Assembly (NCBI RefSeq): GCF_030813715.1
Contig: NZ_JAUSUZ010000001.1
Coordinates: 6,324,001-6,388,000, forward strand
From: Catenuloplanes indicus
Lineage (GTDB): Bacteria > Actinomycetota > Actinomycetes > Mycobacteriales > Micromonosporaceae
Length of the DNA stretch: 64,000 nt
Reading direction: 5' to 3'
Every line of letters starts with the position of its first letter. The first letter of the stretch is position 1. This document shows, in pieces, positions 55,102-63,237 of this stretch. The position numbers were made by a program, and so were the translations under genes. The notes under the pieces are model-generated. The model had not been told where the DNA came from and searched no databases. It was given only the letters and a program-made list of their open reading frames with translations.

Positions 55102-55941
55102 GTGCTGACGGTGCCGGTTCGCCAGCTCGGCGAGACCGAGCGTTCGGCGGTGATGAGAGTCCTCGACTCGGATCCGTACGCGACCGCCCAGGTCGCCGAG
55201 CGCATCGCCGCCCACGGCCTCTCCTGGTGGCGCAGCGACGGCCGGATCTACGGCTACGGCGCCCGCCGCCACCTGGAGTCGCTGCTCTGGTCCGGCGCGC
55301 ACCTCACGCCGATCCTCGCCACACCGCCCGCGGTGGAGGCGTTCGCCGAGCTCATCGCGGGCGAGCACCGGATCTGTTCCTCGATCGTCGGCCGCGCCGA
55401 CGCTGTGCTCGGCCTGTGGGACCGGCTCGCCGGCGCCTGGGGCCGGCCGCGCGACGTCCGGCCGAACCAGCCGATCCTGGCCACCGGCGACCTTCCCGCG
55501 ATCCGCACCGACCCCGCCGTCCGCCTCGCGGAGAACTCGGAGATAGACATCGTCTTCCCGGCCGCGGTCGCGATGTACACCGAGGAGGTCGGCGTCTCGC
55601 CGCTCGCCGACGGCGGCGGCAGCGGCTACAAGCGCCGGGTCGCCGAGCTGGTGCGCTCCCGCCGCACCTACGTTCGCGTCGAGAACCGCCAGGTCGTCTT
55701 CAAGGCCGAACTGGCCGTCGTCACCCCGCACACCGCCCAGGTGCAGGGCGTCTGGGTCAACCCCGCCTGGCGCGGCCGCGGCATCGCCGCCCCCGCGATG
55801 GCCGCCGTGGTCACCGACGCACTCGGCCGCGTCGCCCCGACCGTCAGCCTCTACGTCAACGACTACAACCACGCGGCCCGCCGCGTCTACGCCCGCTGCG
55901 GCTTCCGCTCGGCCGGCACGTTCGCCACCATCCTCTTCTGA
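55102..55941 (+). CDS. GNAT acetyltransferase with DUF4081 domain
   Basis: A 279-residue protein with an N-terminal DUF4081 domain (about 1-140; LDSDPYATAQVAERIAAHGL) and a C-terminal GNAT domain (acetyl-CoA motif VQGVWVNPAWRGRGIAAPAM). It is the orthologue type of Rv2867c, which directly follows ispG in M. tuberculosis. Here it is 19.7 kb from ispG. Its acetyl acceptor is unknown. GTG 55102 matches the family start; an ATG at 55063 with GGGGAG is an alternative. Confidence 0.9.
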   Translation: MLTVPVRQLGETERSAVMRVLDSDPYATAQVAERIAAHGLSWWRSDGRIYGYGARRHLESLLWSGAHLTPILATPPAVEAFAELIAGEHRICSSIVGRADAVLGLWDRLAGAWGRPRDVRPNQPILATGDLPAIRTDPAVRLAENSEIDIVFPAAVAMYTEEVGVSPLADGGGSGYKRRVAELVRSRRTYVRVENRQVVFKAELAVVTPHTAQVQGVWVNPAWRGRGIAAPAMAAVVTDALGRVAPTVSLYVNDYNHAARRVYARCGFRSAGTFATILF

Positions 55942-55965
55942 CGATCAAGAACACAGAAGCGGATC

Positions 55966-56036
55966 TTCCCGCTTCCGGCGTGGCCGGGGTCCGCACGCTC
56001 CCGCGGGCCACGGTCGTCGCTGGCGCTCCTCCCTTC
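55966..56036 (+). repeat. Interspersed intergenic repeat, copy C
   Basis: Contains TTCCCGCTTCCGGCGTGGCC, GTCCGCACGCTCCCGCGGGC and GGTCGTCGCTGGCGCTCCTC. It is the best preserved copy and starts 25 bases after the GNAT stop. Confidence 0.75.
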
Positions 56037-56126
56037 CGGTCCCGCCGCCGGTCACCACGACCCCGCGATCTTTCGCACCGGCGCCGGTCCCGGCCGCGCT
56101 TCCGGCCGCGTCGCGGTGATGCCGCG

Positions 56127-56290
56127 GTTGTCGTCGCGCCGCTGGTCCGGCCGGACTTCGGGTTTCGCCGCCGATGGCCGGGAGCGGGGTTGTCGTGGCG
56201 GCGCTGTTCTGGGCCGGGTTTCGGGTTCGTCGCCGGTGACGAGGGGCCGGCATTTGTCGTGGCCGTGCTGTTCGGGGCCGGCCGTGGAAC
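56127..56290 (+). repeat. Threefold 62-64 bp imperfect tandem repeat
   Basis: Units begin with (G/T)TTGTCGT(C/G)G at 56129, 56191 and 56255. They share GCGCTG, GGCCGG and TTCGGGTT words. It lies between inverted repeat copies C and D. Confidence 0.5.
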
Positions 56291-56377
56291 GCTTCCGCCG
56301 CCGCGGCGGGCGCCGGCCCCGGTGATCACGTCGCCGCCGTGCCCGGCATCGGCGCGGAAGCGCCAGGTTTTCGGTGA

Positions 56378-56439
56378 CCGGCGGCGAGACCGGGGCCCGC
56401 GGGAGCATGCGGATCGGGACCACGCCGGGAGCGGGAGAG
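56378..56439 (-). repeat. Interspersed intergenic repeat, copy D
   Basis: On the reverse strand this reads CTCTCCCGCTCCCGGCGTGG, ATCCGCATGCTCCCGCGGGC and GGTCTCGCCGCCGG. It faces copy C at a distance of about 340 bases. Confidence 0.65.
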
Positions 56440-56506
56440 CAAGGTCTTGGGCTGTTCCTGGGATTCGGTTCGTCCAGCGCCGCCGATGATTACGATCGGT
56501 GACGTT

Positions 56507-56520
56507 TGAGTCATGACTCA
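56507..56520. promoter_or_regulatory. Perfect palindrome before membrane gene
   Basis: TGAGTCATGACTCA is a perfect 14-bp palindrome, 13 bases before the preferred ATG of the next gene. It may be an operator at the start point. Confidence 0.45.
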
Positions 56521-56533
56521 GCGGGGGTGGGAC

Positions 56534-57040
56534 ATGGGGCAGATCGTGAAGCAGGTGTCGGAGACCACGACGAAGTACTACTGGTATCCGGGGGAGCGGA
56601 AGGAGTGGCTGCGGGCGCTGCTCGCGCTGGCCACCGGTGCCGGCGTGTGCGGGGTGCTGTGGCTGGCGACGCGGGATCTGCTGGTGGCGATGGTGGCCGG
56701 TACGTCGGTGGCGGCCGCGGTGGCCGGGGTGAACTTCGGGCGGCGGGACGCGCGTGCGCTGGACGGGTTTCCCAAGCTCGGCGACAAGGCGGCGCGGCGC
56801 GCGGCGGTCGGGCACACCGGCCGGGCGGCGTGGCGCGGGCTGGCGCACGGCTTCGGTGGTGCGGCCGCGGCCGTGCTGATCCTGAATCTGCCGGACCACG
56901 GGCTGCTGGCGGACTGGGTGCTGCCGGTGGTCCCAGCCGTGGTGGGCGCGCTCGGGCACCAGGCGGGCATGCTGCACGAGCGGCTGGGCGTCTCGGTCTC
57001 CACGGTCGGGCCGGCCAAGCGACTACTCGAAACATCCTAA
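56534..57040 (+). CDS. Hypothetical membrane protein
   Basis: A 168-residue protein with two or three hydrophobic helices near residues 28-70 (ALLALATGAGVCGVLWLAT) and a C-terminal pair around 108-145. The start MGQIVKQVSETTTKYYWYPGERKEW looks cytoplasmic. The family is not recognised. ATG 56534 is favoured by a GGGGGTGGG stretch upstream; ATG 56513 lies inside a palindrome and is less likely. It ends 30 bases before the sugar-binding lipoprotein gene, and the two may be co-transcribed. Confidence 0.7.
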   Translation: MGQIVKQVSETTTKYYWYPGERKEWLRALLALATGAGVCGVLWLATRDLLVAMVAGTSVAAAVAGVNFGRRDARALDGFPKLGDKAARRAAVGHTGRAAWRGLAHGFGGAAAAVLILNLPDHGLLADWVLPVVPAVVGALGHQAGMLHERLGVSVSTVGPAKRLLETS

Positions 57041-57070
57041 AAGCCGAAATTTCCTACTTAAGCTGTCGGG

Positions 57071-58156
57071 GTGGCGAGCGTAGGCAGGCGAATGGTGGCG
57101 GCGGGGGTCGCCGTGGCGGCGCTGACGGCGGGCGGGTGCGGCGGGGACGACGACCCGGGCGAGTCACCGGGCACCGACGGCGGCTACCGCGTCGGACTGC
57201 TGCTGCCGGAGTCGAAGACCACCCGGTACGACACGTTCGACCGGCCCTACATCGAGGCGCGGATCGGCGAGGTGTGCGCGAACTGCGAGGTGCTCTACCG
57301 CAACGCCGACTCGGACGCGGCCCAGCAGGCGACCCAGGCCGCTGAGCTGCTGGCGCAGGACGTCCGGGTGCTGATCCTGGACGCGGTGGACGCGGCCGCG
57401 GCCGCGTCCGTGGTGACGGACGCGGACGCGCGCGGCGTGCCGGTGGTCGCCTACGACCGGCTGGCCCGGGGCCCGGTCGACTACTACGTCTCGTTCGACA
57501 ACGAGAAGGTCGGCCAGGTCCAGGCGCAGTCGCTGCTGGACGCGCTGGGCGGCGAGCGTGCCCGGCCGATCGTCATGATCAACGGGGCGCCGGCCGACCC
57601 GAACGCGGCCGGGTTCCGGAAGGGTGCGCACGCCGTGCTGGACGGCAAGGTGACCATCGGGCGCGAGTTCGACGCGGCCGACTGGTCGGCGGAGTCGGCC
57701 CGGACCGGGATGGCCGCGGCGATCACGGCGCTCGGCGCGGACCGGATCGCCGGCGTGTACGCGGCCAACGACGGCACGGCCGGTGGCGCGATCGAGGCGC
57801 TGAAGGCCGCGGGCGTGACCGACCTGCCGCCGGTCACCGGGCAGGACGCGGAGATCGCCGCGGTCCAGCGGATCCTGGCCGGCGAGCAGTACTCGACGAT
57901 CTACAAGGCGATCAAGCCGCAGGCCACGGTCGCGGCGGACATGGCGGTGGCGGCCGCGACCGGCACCGCCTACGCCGGGCACGCCACCACGGTCATCGAC
58001 AACGGCGCGGCCAAGGTGACCTCGGTGCTGCTGCCACCGGTCGTGGTGACCAGCGCGAACGTGAAGGACACGGTGATCGCGGACGGTTTCTACACCGCGC
58101 AGCAGCTGTGTACCGGCTCCTACGCCGCGGCCTGCCACGCGGCCGGCATCTTCTAG
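57071..58156 (+). CDS. Sugar-binding lipoprotein (XylF/RbsB type), orphan
   Basis: A 361-residue periplasmic-binding-protein type I (substrate-binding domain family 4, XylF-like) lipoprotein with a candidate lipid cysteine at Cys23. YRVGLLLPESKTTRYDTFDRPYIEA, VLILDAVDAAAAASVV, VPVVAYDRLARG and TGQDAEIAAVQRILAGEQYSTIYK are typical of xylose-binding proteins. No permease or ATPase gene is adjacent, so it either serves a distant transporter or acts as a sensor. It is convergent with the next gene with only 12 bases between stops. Confidence 0.88.
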   Translation: MASVGRRMVAAGVAVAALTAGGCGGDDDPGESPGTDGGYRVGLLLPESKTTRYDTFDRPYIEARIGEVCANCEVLYRNADSDAAQQATQAAELLAQDVRVLILDAVDAAAAASVVTDADARGVPVVAYDRLARGPVDYYVSFDNEKVGQVQAQSLLDALGGERARPIVMINGAPADPNAAGFRKGAHAVLDGKVTIGREFDAADWSAESARTGMAAAITALGADRIAGVYAANDGTAGGAIEALKAAGVTDLPPVTGQDAEIAAVQRILAGEQYSTIYKAIKPQATVAADMAVAAATGTAYAGHATTVIDNGAAKVTSVLLPPVVVTSANVKDTVIADGFYTAQQLCTGSYAAACHAAGIF

Positions 58157-58168
58157 CGAAGGACGTTT

Positions 58169-59050
58169 CTAGCGGTAGACGCGGGTCCGGGCGAATGCGG
58201 TGAAACCGGCCGTCGGGTAGACCGTGCGCGGCACCGGGTAGCCGTCGTCACCGCGCGCGTAGACGATCGCGGTGTCGCCACCGGCCGCCCGGAACGCGTG
58301 CAGCGTGGCCAGGATCGCGGCCCGGGCCAGCCCGCGGCGGCGGTGCCGGGCCAGCGTGCCGATCGGCTCCAGCAGCCCGGCCCGGTTCACCTCGTCGTAC
58401 CAGCCCAGACAGTAGGCGACCAGCTCGCCGTCCGGGTCCTCGACGACCGTGTCGAACTCCGGCCGGTACGGCGGGCGCGCGGCCATCGTGCGGTAACGCG
58501 CGTCGGTGACCGAGGACGGTGCCCAGACCGCCCGGTGCAGCCCGGCCCGCCGCGGGATCTCGTCCGCCCCGCGCAGCGGACGCACGGTGTAACCGGGCGA
58601 GTTCACCGCGGGCAGCGTCCCGTCCAGCGTGACGCGGTGCGCGAGGAAGAACGGGCCGTCGTCGCGCGGGTCGGTCCGCAGCCCGGCCCGGGCCAGCGCG
58701 GCGGCCAGGTGGTGCTCCGTCTCCAGGATCCACACGCTCATCTCCGGGTACACCGTCTTCGCCCAGCTCAGCGCCGTATCGGCGGCGTCGGGCCGGGCCT
58801 GGTCCGCGTGGAACGTGAGCGTGGCGCCGTCCTGGCGTTCCGCCCCGAACGCGGTGATCGCGGCCAGCGTGCGCCCGTCCTCCCGCCACATCGACGTGCG
58901 CGTCCCCGGCGCCGGGCCGTCGAACTGGCCGAACGTCCACGCGATGTCGCCGACGTGCCAGCGGGAGACCGCGGTCCAGGTCCGCCGGGTGAACTCCAGC
59001 AGCGCGTCCACCCCGTCCGGGCCGTCGAGGTCGTGCCGCTCCACCACCAT
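58169..59050 (-). CDS. GNAT-family acetyltransferase
   Basis: A 293-residue protein that looks like a tandem GNAT. The second domain carries GTLARHRRRGLARAAILATL, the acetyl-CoA-binding loop, and PTAGFTAFARTRVYR at the end. The first domain (DGVDALLEFTRRTW...) lacks a clear motif and may be degenerate. The substrate is unknown. The ATG at 59050 is preferred to an in-frame GTG at 59086. Confidence 0.82.
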   Translation of the reverse strand: MVVERHDLDGPDGVDALLEFTRRTWTAVSRWHVGDIAWTFGQFDGPAPGTRTSMWREDGRTLAAITAFGAERQDGATLTFHADQARPDAADTALSWAKTVYPEMSVWILETEHHLAAALARAGLRTDPRDDGPFFLAHRVTLDGTLPAVNSPGYTVRPLRGADEIPRRAGLHRAVWAPSSVTDARYRTMAARPPYRPEFDTVVEDPDGELVAYCLGWYDEVNRAGLLEPIGTLARHRRRGLARAAILATLHAFRAAGGDTAIVYARGDDGYPVPRTVYPTAGFTAFARTRVYR

Positions 59051-59124
59051 CCGCGGATCTTCGCAGGCCCGCACGCGGGGGTCCACTGTGTTTAGCTGTC
59101 CGGCCCGCGTCCCGAGGAGGAGCC

Positions 59125-59328
59125 GTGCAGCAGCCCCGCCGTCGCGCCCGGGACCTCGGCGTGGCCGTCGGACCGCTGCCCACCGGCCCGCACAACGCGA
59201 TCACCGACGTCGGCGGCGTGCTGGTCGGGCACACCACGGTCGACGGCGACGCGTCGCTGCGCACCGGCGTGACCGCGATCGTGCCGGTCGGGCTCGGCCC
59301 CGGCCGGTGGCCGCGGCCGGCCGCCTAG
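59125..59328 (+). pseudogene. N-terminal remnant of P1-family peptidase (DmpA type)
   Basis: A 67-residue frame reads RARDLGVAVGPLPTGPHNAI followed by TDVGGVLVGHTTVDGD and RTGVTAIVPVG. This is the conserved N-terminus of P1 (DmpA/L-aminopeptidase) enzymes, which are about 340-370 residues. The frame then stops, and no further part of the family follows before the next gene ends at 59352. GAGGAG upstream of the start is intact. It is a truncated gene. Confidence 0.75.
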
Positions 59329-59351
59329 CCCCGGGCGGGTGACCTGGCCGG

Positions 59352-60824
59352 TCAGGGCAGCAGGAACAGGGCGGTCAGCGCGGCGGCGAGCACGGCGGAG
59401 AGCCCCGTGCCGGTCCACCGGGCCGCCGCGTTGCCGCCCTCCTTCAGCGTTCGCAGCCCCCGCCAGCGCAGCGCGGCCAGCACCGCACCGGCGGCGGACA
59501 GCCCGGCCGCCAGCGCCCACAGCCACGCCGGGACGAGCTGCCAGTCGCCGGTCAGGCGCACCACGGTCAGGCAGCCGGCCGAGATCAGCGCGGCGTCCGT
59601 GATCTGCAGCCGGTCCGGTGCGTCCGTGCCCCACACGCGCCGGCCGCGGAACCGGATCGGTGACGCGGCGGTGGTGAACAGCGACGTGCCCGCGGACAGC
59701 AGCAGCACGGTGACCACGGTGACGCTCCACTCCGGCAGTGACCGGCTCTCGTCCGCCGCGTTCACGCCGAGCAGCCGCAGGCCGAGCGGGTCGACGCTGC
59801 GCGTGGTGTCGCCGAGCACGGCCACGCCCCGGCCGGTCGCCGGCTCGAATCCGACGAACGCCCGGAAACCGCCGGTGCCCCCGTTGTGCCAGACGATCCG
59901 CCGGCCGTCCGCGGTGCGGGTGAACCAGCCGTACCCGACACGCTCGTCCGGGCCGGCGTCGAACCGGTCCGTGATCGCGGCCTGGCCGGGCGCGGTGCCG
60001 GCCAGCAACGCGGTGAGCAGCCGGCCCAGGTCGGCCGCGGTGGACCAGGCGCCGGTGCCGGCCGGTGCGGTGCCGGACGCGGTCCACGGCGCGGTGGACC
60101 GCCCGGACGGTGTGCCGCCCCCGGCCGCACCCGCCGGCGGCGCGGCCCCGTCCAGCGTGAACACGGTGCCGGACATGCCCAGCGGCGTCAGGATCCGGTC
60201 GGTGACCAGCCTCGGGTACGGCACACCGGCGCGGGTGGCCAGCGCCAGCCCGAGCACGGACACGCCGTAGTTGGAGTAGGCGACCTTACCGCGCCCGTCC
60301 AGCGACTCCGTCCCGGCGACGTCCCGGCCGATCCGCTCCGGCGTGATCCCGGCGTACGGGTCGGCCGCGCGCGCCTGCCGCAGGAACAGCGTGGCCGGGT
60401 TCTGCGGTGGCAGCCGGGGCAGCCCGGACCGGTGGCTGGTCAGCTCCTCCGCGGTGATCGACGCGGCCGGGCCGCCGGTGCCGGGCAGTAGCGTGCCGAG
60501 CGTGTCCTGCGCGCGCAGCACGCCGTCCTGCTCCAGGTCGGCGAGGAGCATGCCGGTCAGCGCCTTGGTCACCGAGCCCATCTCGAACGCGGTGTCCGGC
60601 GTGATCCGGTCGTCGCCGACACCGGCGAACCGCACCGCGCCGTTCTCCACGAGGGCGACGGACAGTCCGCGATATCCGCCGGGGTCGCCCGCGGCGTCCC
60701 GGACCCGCGCGGCGAGCGCGGCGTCCCCGGTCTGCTCCGGCCCGAGCGACGGCGGCCGTGGCCCGGCGAGGAGAGCGGCCGCCGCGGCCAGGATCGCCAC
60801 CAGCGCGGCGACCGGCGCCCTCAT
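59352..60824 (-). CDS. Membrane-anchored serine hydrolase (beta-lactamase class C family)
   Basis: A 490-residue protein. A signal peptide (1-23) precedes a class C beta-lactamase/D-Ala-D-Ala peptidase-like domain: SxxK in MGSVTKAL, YxN in VAYSNYG and the third motif HNGGTGG. The C-terminal 120 residues hold about four transmembrane helices. Such hybrids are common in actinobacteria; true beta-lactamase activity is not assured. The ATG overlaps the stop of the upstream HTH gene by 4 bases, forming a two-gene operon. Confidence 0.88.
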   Translation of the reverse strand: MRAPVAALVAILAAAAALLAGPRPPSLGPEQTGDAALAARVRDAAGDPGGYRGLSVALVENGAVRFAGVGDDRITPDTAFEMGSVTKALTGMLLADLEQDGVLRAQDTLGTLLPGTGGPAASITAEELTSHRSGLPRLPPQNPATLFLRQARAADPYAGITPERIGRDVAGTESLDGRGKVAYSNYGVSVLGLALATRAGVPYPRLVTDRILTPLGMSGTVFTLDGAAPPAGAAGGGTPSGRSTAPWTASGTAPAGTGAWSTAADLGRLLTALLAGTAPGQAAITDRFDAGPDERVGYGWFTRTADGRRIVWHNGGTGGFRAFVGFEPATGRGVAVLGDTTRSVDPLGLRLLGVNAADESRSLPEWSVTVVTVLLLSAGTSLFTTAASPIRFRGRRVWGTDAPDRLQITDAALISAGCLTVVRLTGDWQLVPAWLWALAAGLSAAGAVLAALRWRGLRTLKEGGNAAARWTGTGLSAVLAAALTALFLLP

Positions 60825-61312
60825 CGGACGCTCGCGGTCAGGATGACCAGCAGCGGTACCACGCGGTCGCCGGGCACCTCGTAGACGCCGCGCGCGGGCG
60901 AGCGCAACCACCCGGCGCTGACCAGCTGTTTCAGGTGATGGTAGAGCTGACCGGTGGTGCCGAGGCCGTCCAGTGCGCCCAGCTCGGTGGCGCCCCGGGT
61001 GCCGAGCAGTACCTCGCGGAGCAGGCGCAGCCGCACCGGGTTCGCCAGCGCGCTGAGCACGCCGACGGACGCGGACCAGTCCGCGTCCAGCGTCACCGGC
61101 AGCGGCACCGGGCCCCATTGCCAGTCGTAGACCTCGCCGGTCGGCAGCTCCACGTGCCCGGCGTAGACGGTGCCGGCGCCGATCGAGTCCTTCACGCCGT
61201 TCAGCGCGAAGAAGCGGTCGCCGGGCGCGGGCGCGGGCGCGGCCGGGCCTTCGAGCGCGGCAAGCCGACCTTCGATCAGCGTCAGGCGCTCGGCGATCTC
61301 AGAATTCTCCAT
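60821..61312 (-). CDS. ArsR-like winged-helix regulator
   Basis: A 163-residue regulator. An N-terminal coiled-coil-like stretch (ENSEIAERLTLIEGRLAALE) precedes a winged helix near residues 95-160 (LSALANPVRLRLLREVLLGT and GTTGQLYHHLKQLVSAGWL). It is probably a repressor of the downstream serine hydrolase. The ATG at 61312 is favoured over longer starts. A TTACGTAA palindrome (61323-61330) just upstream could be its operator. Confidence 0.85.
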   Translation of the reverse strand: MENSEIAERLTLIEGRLAALEGPAAPAPAPGDRFFALNGVKDSIGAGTVYAGHVELPTGEVYDWQWGPVPLPVTLDADWSASVGVLSALANPVRLRLLREVLLGTRGATELGALDGLGTTGQLYHHLKQLVSAGWLRSPARGVYEVPGDRVVPLLVILTASVR

Positions 61313-61381
61313 AACTCCATTGTTACGTAAATCTGATGTGGCGCAACCCGCTTTTACGCGCAAGTGCCATGGAGGTATGTT

Positions 61382-61405
61382 TTTGGACCGACTGGTCAGT
61401 CCAAA
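61382..61405. promoter_or_regulatory. TetR-type operator before TetR remnant
   Basis: A 24-bp dyad with perfect outer arms TTTGGAC and GTCCAAA and a GAC...GTC inner pair. It closely resembles the usual operator layout of many actinobacterial TetR genes. It lies 15 bases before the remnant start. Confidence 0.65.
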
Positions 61406-61420
61406 TACGTGGGAGTCGCG

Positions 61421-61779
61421 ATGCCGGTCGTCAAGGCGCGCGGGCTGATCGGGAACGTGGTGGACGGGCGGACGCGGCGGCCCGGGCGTTCGCCCAGCTG
61501 CTGCTCTCCGAGGTGTGGCGGACGAACCGGGAGTGGCAGCAGACGCTCACGCTGCTGCACGAGGAGGCGATCTCGGTGATCGCGGAGACCGTCTCGCGCG
61601 GTGTGGACAGCGGCGACCTGCCGGCCGACCTGGACGTGCGGGTGGCGTCGTCCGCGCTGTTCGGCGTGGGCCTGGTGGTGGCGGTGGACTGGCTGGTGTT
61701 CACGCCGGAACGCCCGGTCGAGCATGTCGAGGCGTCGCTGCTGGCGATCGTCCGAAGGGTCCCGCTCTCCGAATTTTGA
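61421..61779 (+). pseudogene. TetR gene remnant lacking the HTH
   Basis: An ATG at 61421 opens MPVVKARGLIGNVVDG in one frame. The rest, in another frame, reads ARAFAQLLLSEVWRTNREWQ followed by TLTLLHEEAISVIAETVSRG and ends at 61779. The latter is a TetR C-terminal domain of about 95 residues. The DNA-binding part is missing, so an internal deletion with frame change is the simplest reading. The operator upstream is intact. Confidence 0.7.
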
Positions 61780-61813
61780 GTATCTCGGGCGACAAAGCAT
61801 CGTTTTACCCGGC

Positions 61814-62785
61814 GTGAACAGCCGGCCGATCTTCGTCATGGGATGTCCGCGGTCCGGTACCACGATGCTGCAGCTGATGCTGCACGCGCATCCGCGGATC
61901 GCGATCCCGCCCGAGACCCGTTTCGTGCTGTCCGGGTACGGCCTGCGGCACCGCTTCGGCGACCTGCGCAAGCCGGAGCGCCGCCGCGCGCTCGCCGACT
62001 GGATCTTCACGGCGGAGACCAAGGTCGCCGACCTCGGGCTGGACCGGGACGAGGTGACCGCGCGCATCGTGGCCGGCCCGCCCACGCTCGGCTCCGCGAT
62101 GGGCGCGGTCTTCCAGGCGTACGGCCGGCGGTTCGGCAAGCCGCGCTGGGGCGACAAGCGGCCGTCCTACATCCACAACGTGGACGTGGTGCTCCGGCTC
62201 TTCCCGGACGCGCAGATCGTCACGATCACCCGGGACGGCCGTGACTGCGTGGCGTCGCTGCTGGAGATGCCGTGGCACCGGGACGGCATCCACAAGGCGA
62301 TCTCCGCCTGGGCCCGGTCCGTGGACAGTGCCCGCCGTGCCGAGCGCACGCTCGCGCCGGACTCGTACTTCGCGCTGCGGTACGAGAGCCTGGTGCAGAG
62401 CCCGGACACCGAGCTGCGCCGGCTCTGCGCGTTCCTCGGCGAGGACTTCGACGACGCGATGACCCGGCCGGACCAGGTCGCGTCCGTGGCCGTACCCGAG
62501 CGCAAGAAGTGGCACGTCCGCACGCACGCGGAGGTGGGCGACGACCGCGTCGGCACCTGGCGGGAGCGCCTGGAGCCGTGGCAGATCGCGCTCTGCGAGG
62601 ACGCGCTCGGCGACCGCCTGGCCGCACAGGGCTACGCGCTCTCCGGCATCGGCACCGCACCCCCGGCCCAGCGCGTGCGCTACGCCACGGTCGCGGTCCG
62701 GCACCGCCTCGGCGCGGTCCGCCGGCACGCCTCCAACGCCTACCACCGCGTCCGCCCGGACGCCCAGCTCCCGGCGCGGCTGTAG
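61814..62785 (+). CDS. Sulfotransferase family protein
   Basis: A 323-residue sulfotransferase-3 type protein. The PAPS 5'-phosphosulfate loop is FVMGCPRSGTTMLQLMLHAH near the N-terminus. The 3'-phosphate segment is ITRDGRDCVASLLEM, with RYESLVQSPDTELRRLCAFL downstream. Bacterial members modify lipids, glycans or natural products; the acceptor is unknown. The GTG at 61814 is the first start before the motif. It lies 34 bases after the TetR remnant. Confidence 0.9.
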   Translation: MNSRPIFVMGCPRSGTTMLQLMLHAHPRIAIPPETRFVLSGYGLRHRFGDLRKPERRRALADWIFTAETKVADLGLDRDEVTARIVAGPPTLGSAMGAVFQAYGRRFGKPRWGDKRPSYIHNVDVVLRLFPDAQIVTITRDGRDCVASLLEMPWHRDGIHKAISAWARSVDSARRAERTLAPDSYFALRYESLVQSPDTELRRLCAFLGEDFDDAMTRPDQVASVAVPERKKWHVRTHAEVGDDRVGTWRERLEPWQIALCEDALGDRLAAQGYALSGIGTAPPAQRVRYATVAVRHRLGAVRRHASNAYHRVRPDAQLPARL

Positions 62786-62856
62786 ATTTCCGCCGTTCCG
62801 CCACGGACGGAGCGGCCCGCGGCGTACCGTTGAGGCAGCAGGGGAAGACCGGGGCG

Positions 62857-62943
62857 ATGGTTCCGAGAGGAACGACGGCGCCGGAACCCACTGTGGTTCA
62901 CGGCCGGGGCGCGGTGCGAACCGCGAGACCGCCGTGCATATAA
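62857..62943 (+). CDS. Possible 28-residue small protein
   Basis: A small frame ATG...TAA encodes a 28-residue basic peptide (MVPRGTTAPEPTVVHGRGAV followed by RTARPPCI). It ends 4 bases before a strong T-run terminator, which suggests a short dedicated transcript. AGGGGA lies about 11 bases upstream, a weak ribosome site. It could equally be a non-coding RNA or a chance frame. Confidence 0.25.
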   Translation: MVPRGTTAPEPTVVHGRGAVRTARPPCI

Positions 62944-62947
62944 GAGG

Positions 62948-62975
62948 CCCCCAGGCATCGGCCTGGGGGTTTCTT
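62948..62975 (+). terminator. Rho-independent terminator
   Basis: Stem CCCCCAGGC/GCCTGGGGG, 4-base loop ATCG, then TTTCTT. It is one of the best T-run terminators in the window and lies 163 bases after the sulfotransferase stop. Confidence 0.9.
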
Positions 62976-63237
62976 GTCGTGCGCGGGAGCGGGAGCGGGC
63001 CCGGGCGAGAGAGAGATGGCCGGGCCCGCCTCGCGCCGCCGGGGCCGGCCGAATGGCCCCTGGTCACCCGTCCAGGATGCGGCGGGTGCCGGTACGCCGC
63101 AACGCAATTCCGCCGGACCGAATCTTTAACGTTCCCTGTATTGACCGGCGTGATCCTCCGGGTCGAGACTGGCGCGCAGTCGCCGGATCGACGATCTCCT
63201 CTGCGTGCCGGCGAAGGTCCGTGTCTGGAGGTGTTGC

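Larger units (their letters stand above)
55942..56533. other. Repeat-rich intergenic region
   Basis: These 592 bases have no convincing gene. They hold repeat copies C and D in opposite orientation near the two ends, a threefold 62-64 bp imperfect tandem repeat between them, and a palindrome at the right edge. The frame through it is an artefact of GC-rich repeats. Confidence 0.7.
62786..63237. other. Intergenic region with terminator and permease leader
   Basis: These 452 bases hold a small frame with a terminator (below). Beyond the terminator, 63130-63237 contains an AT-richer patch (AATCTTTAACGTTCCCTGTA) that could hold the permease promoter. No other gene is supported. Confidence 0.5.

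Noticed and set aside
55942-56489. Extension of forward frames through the repeat region after the GNAT gene
   Set aside because: No protein family; the frames follow the imperfect DNA repeats and lack codon bias.
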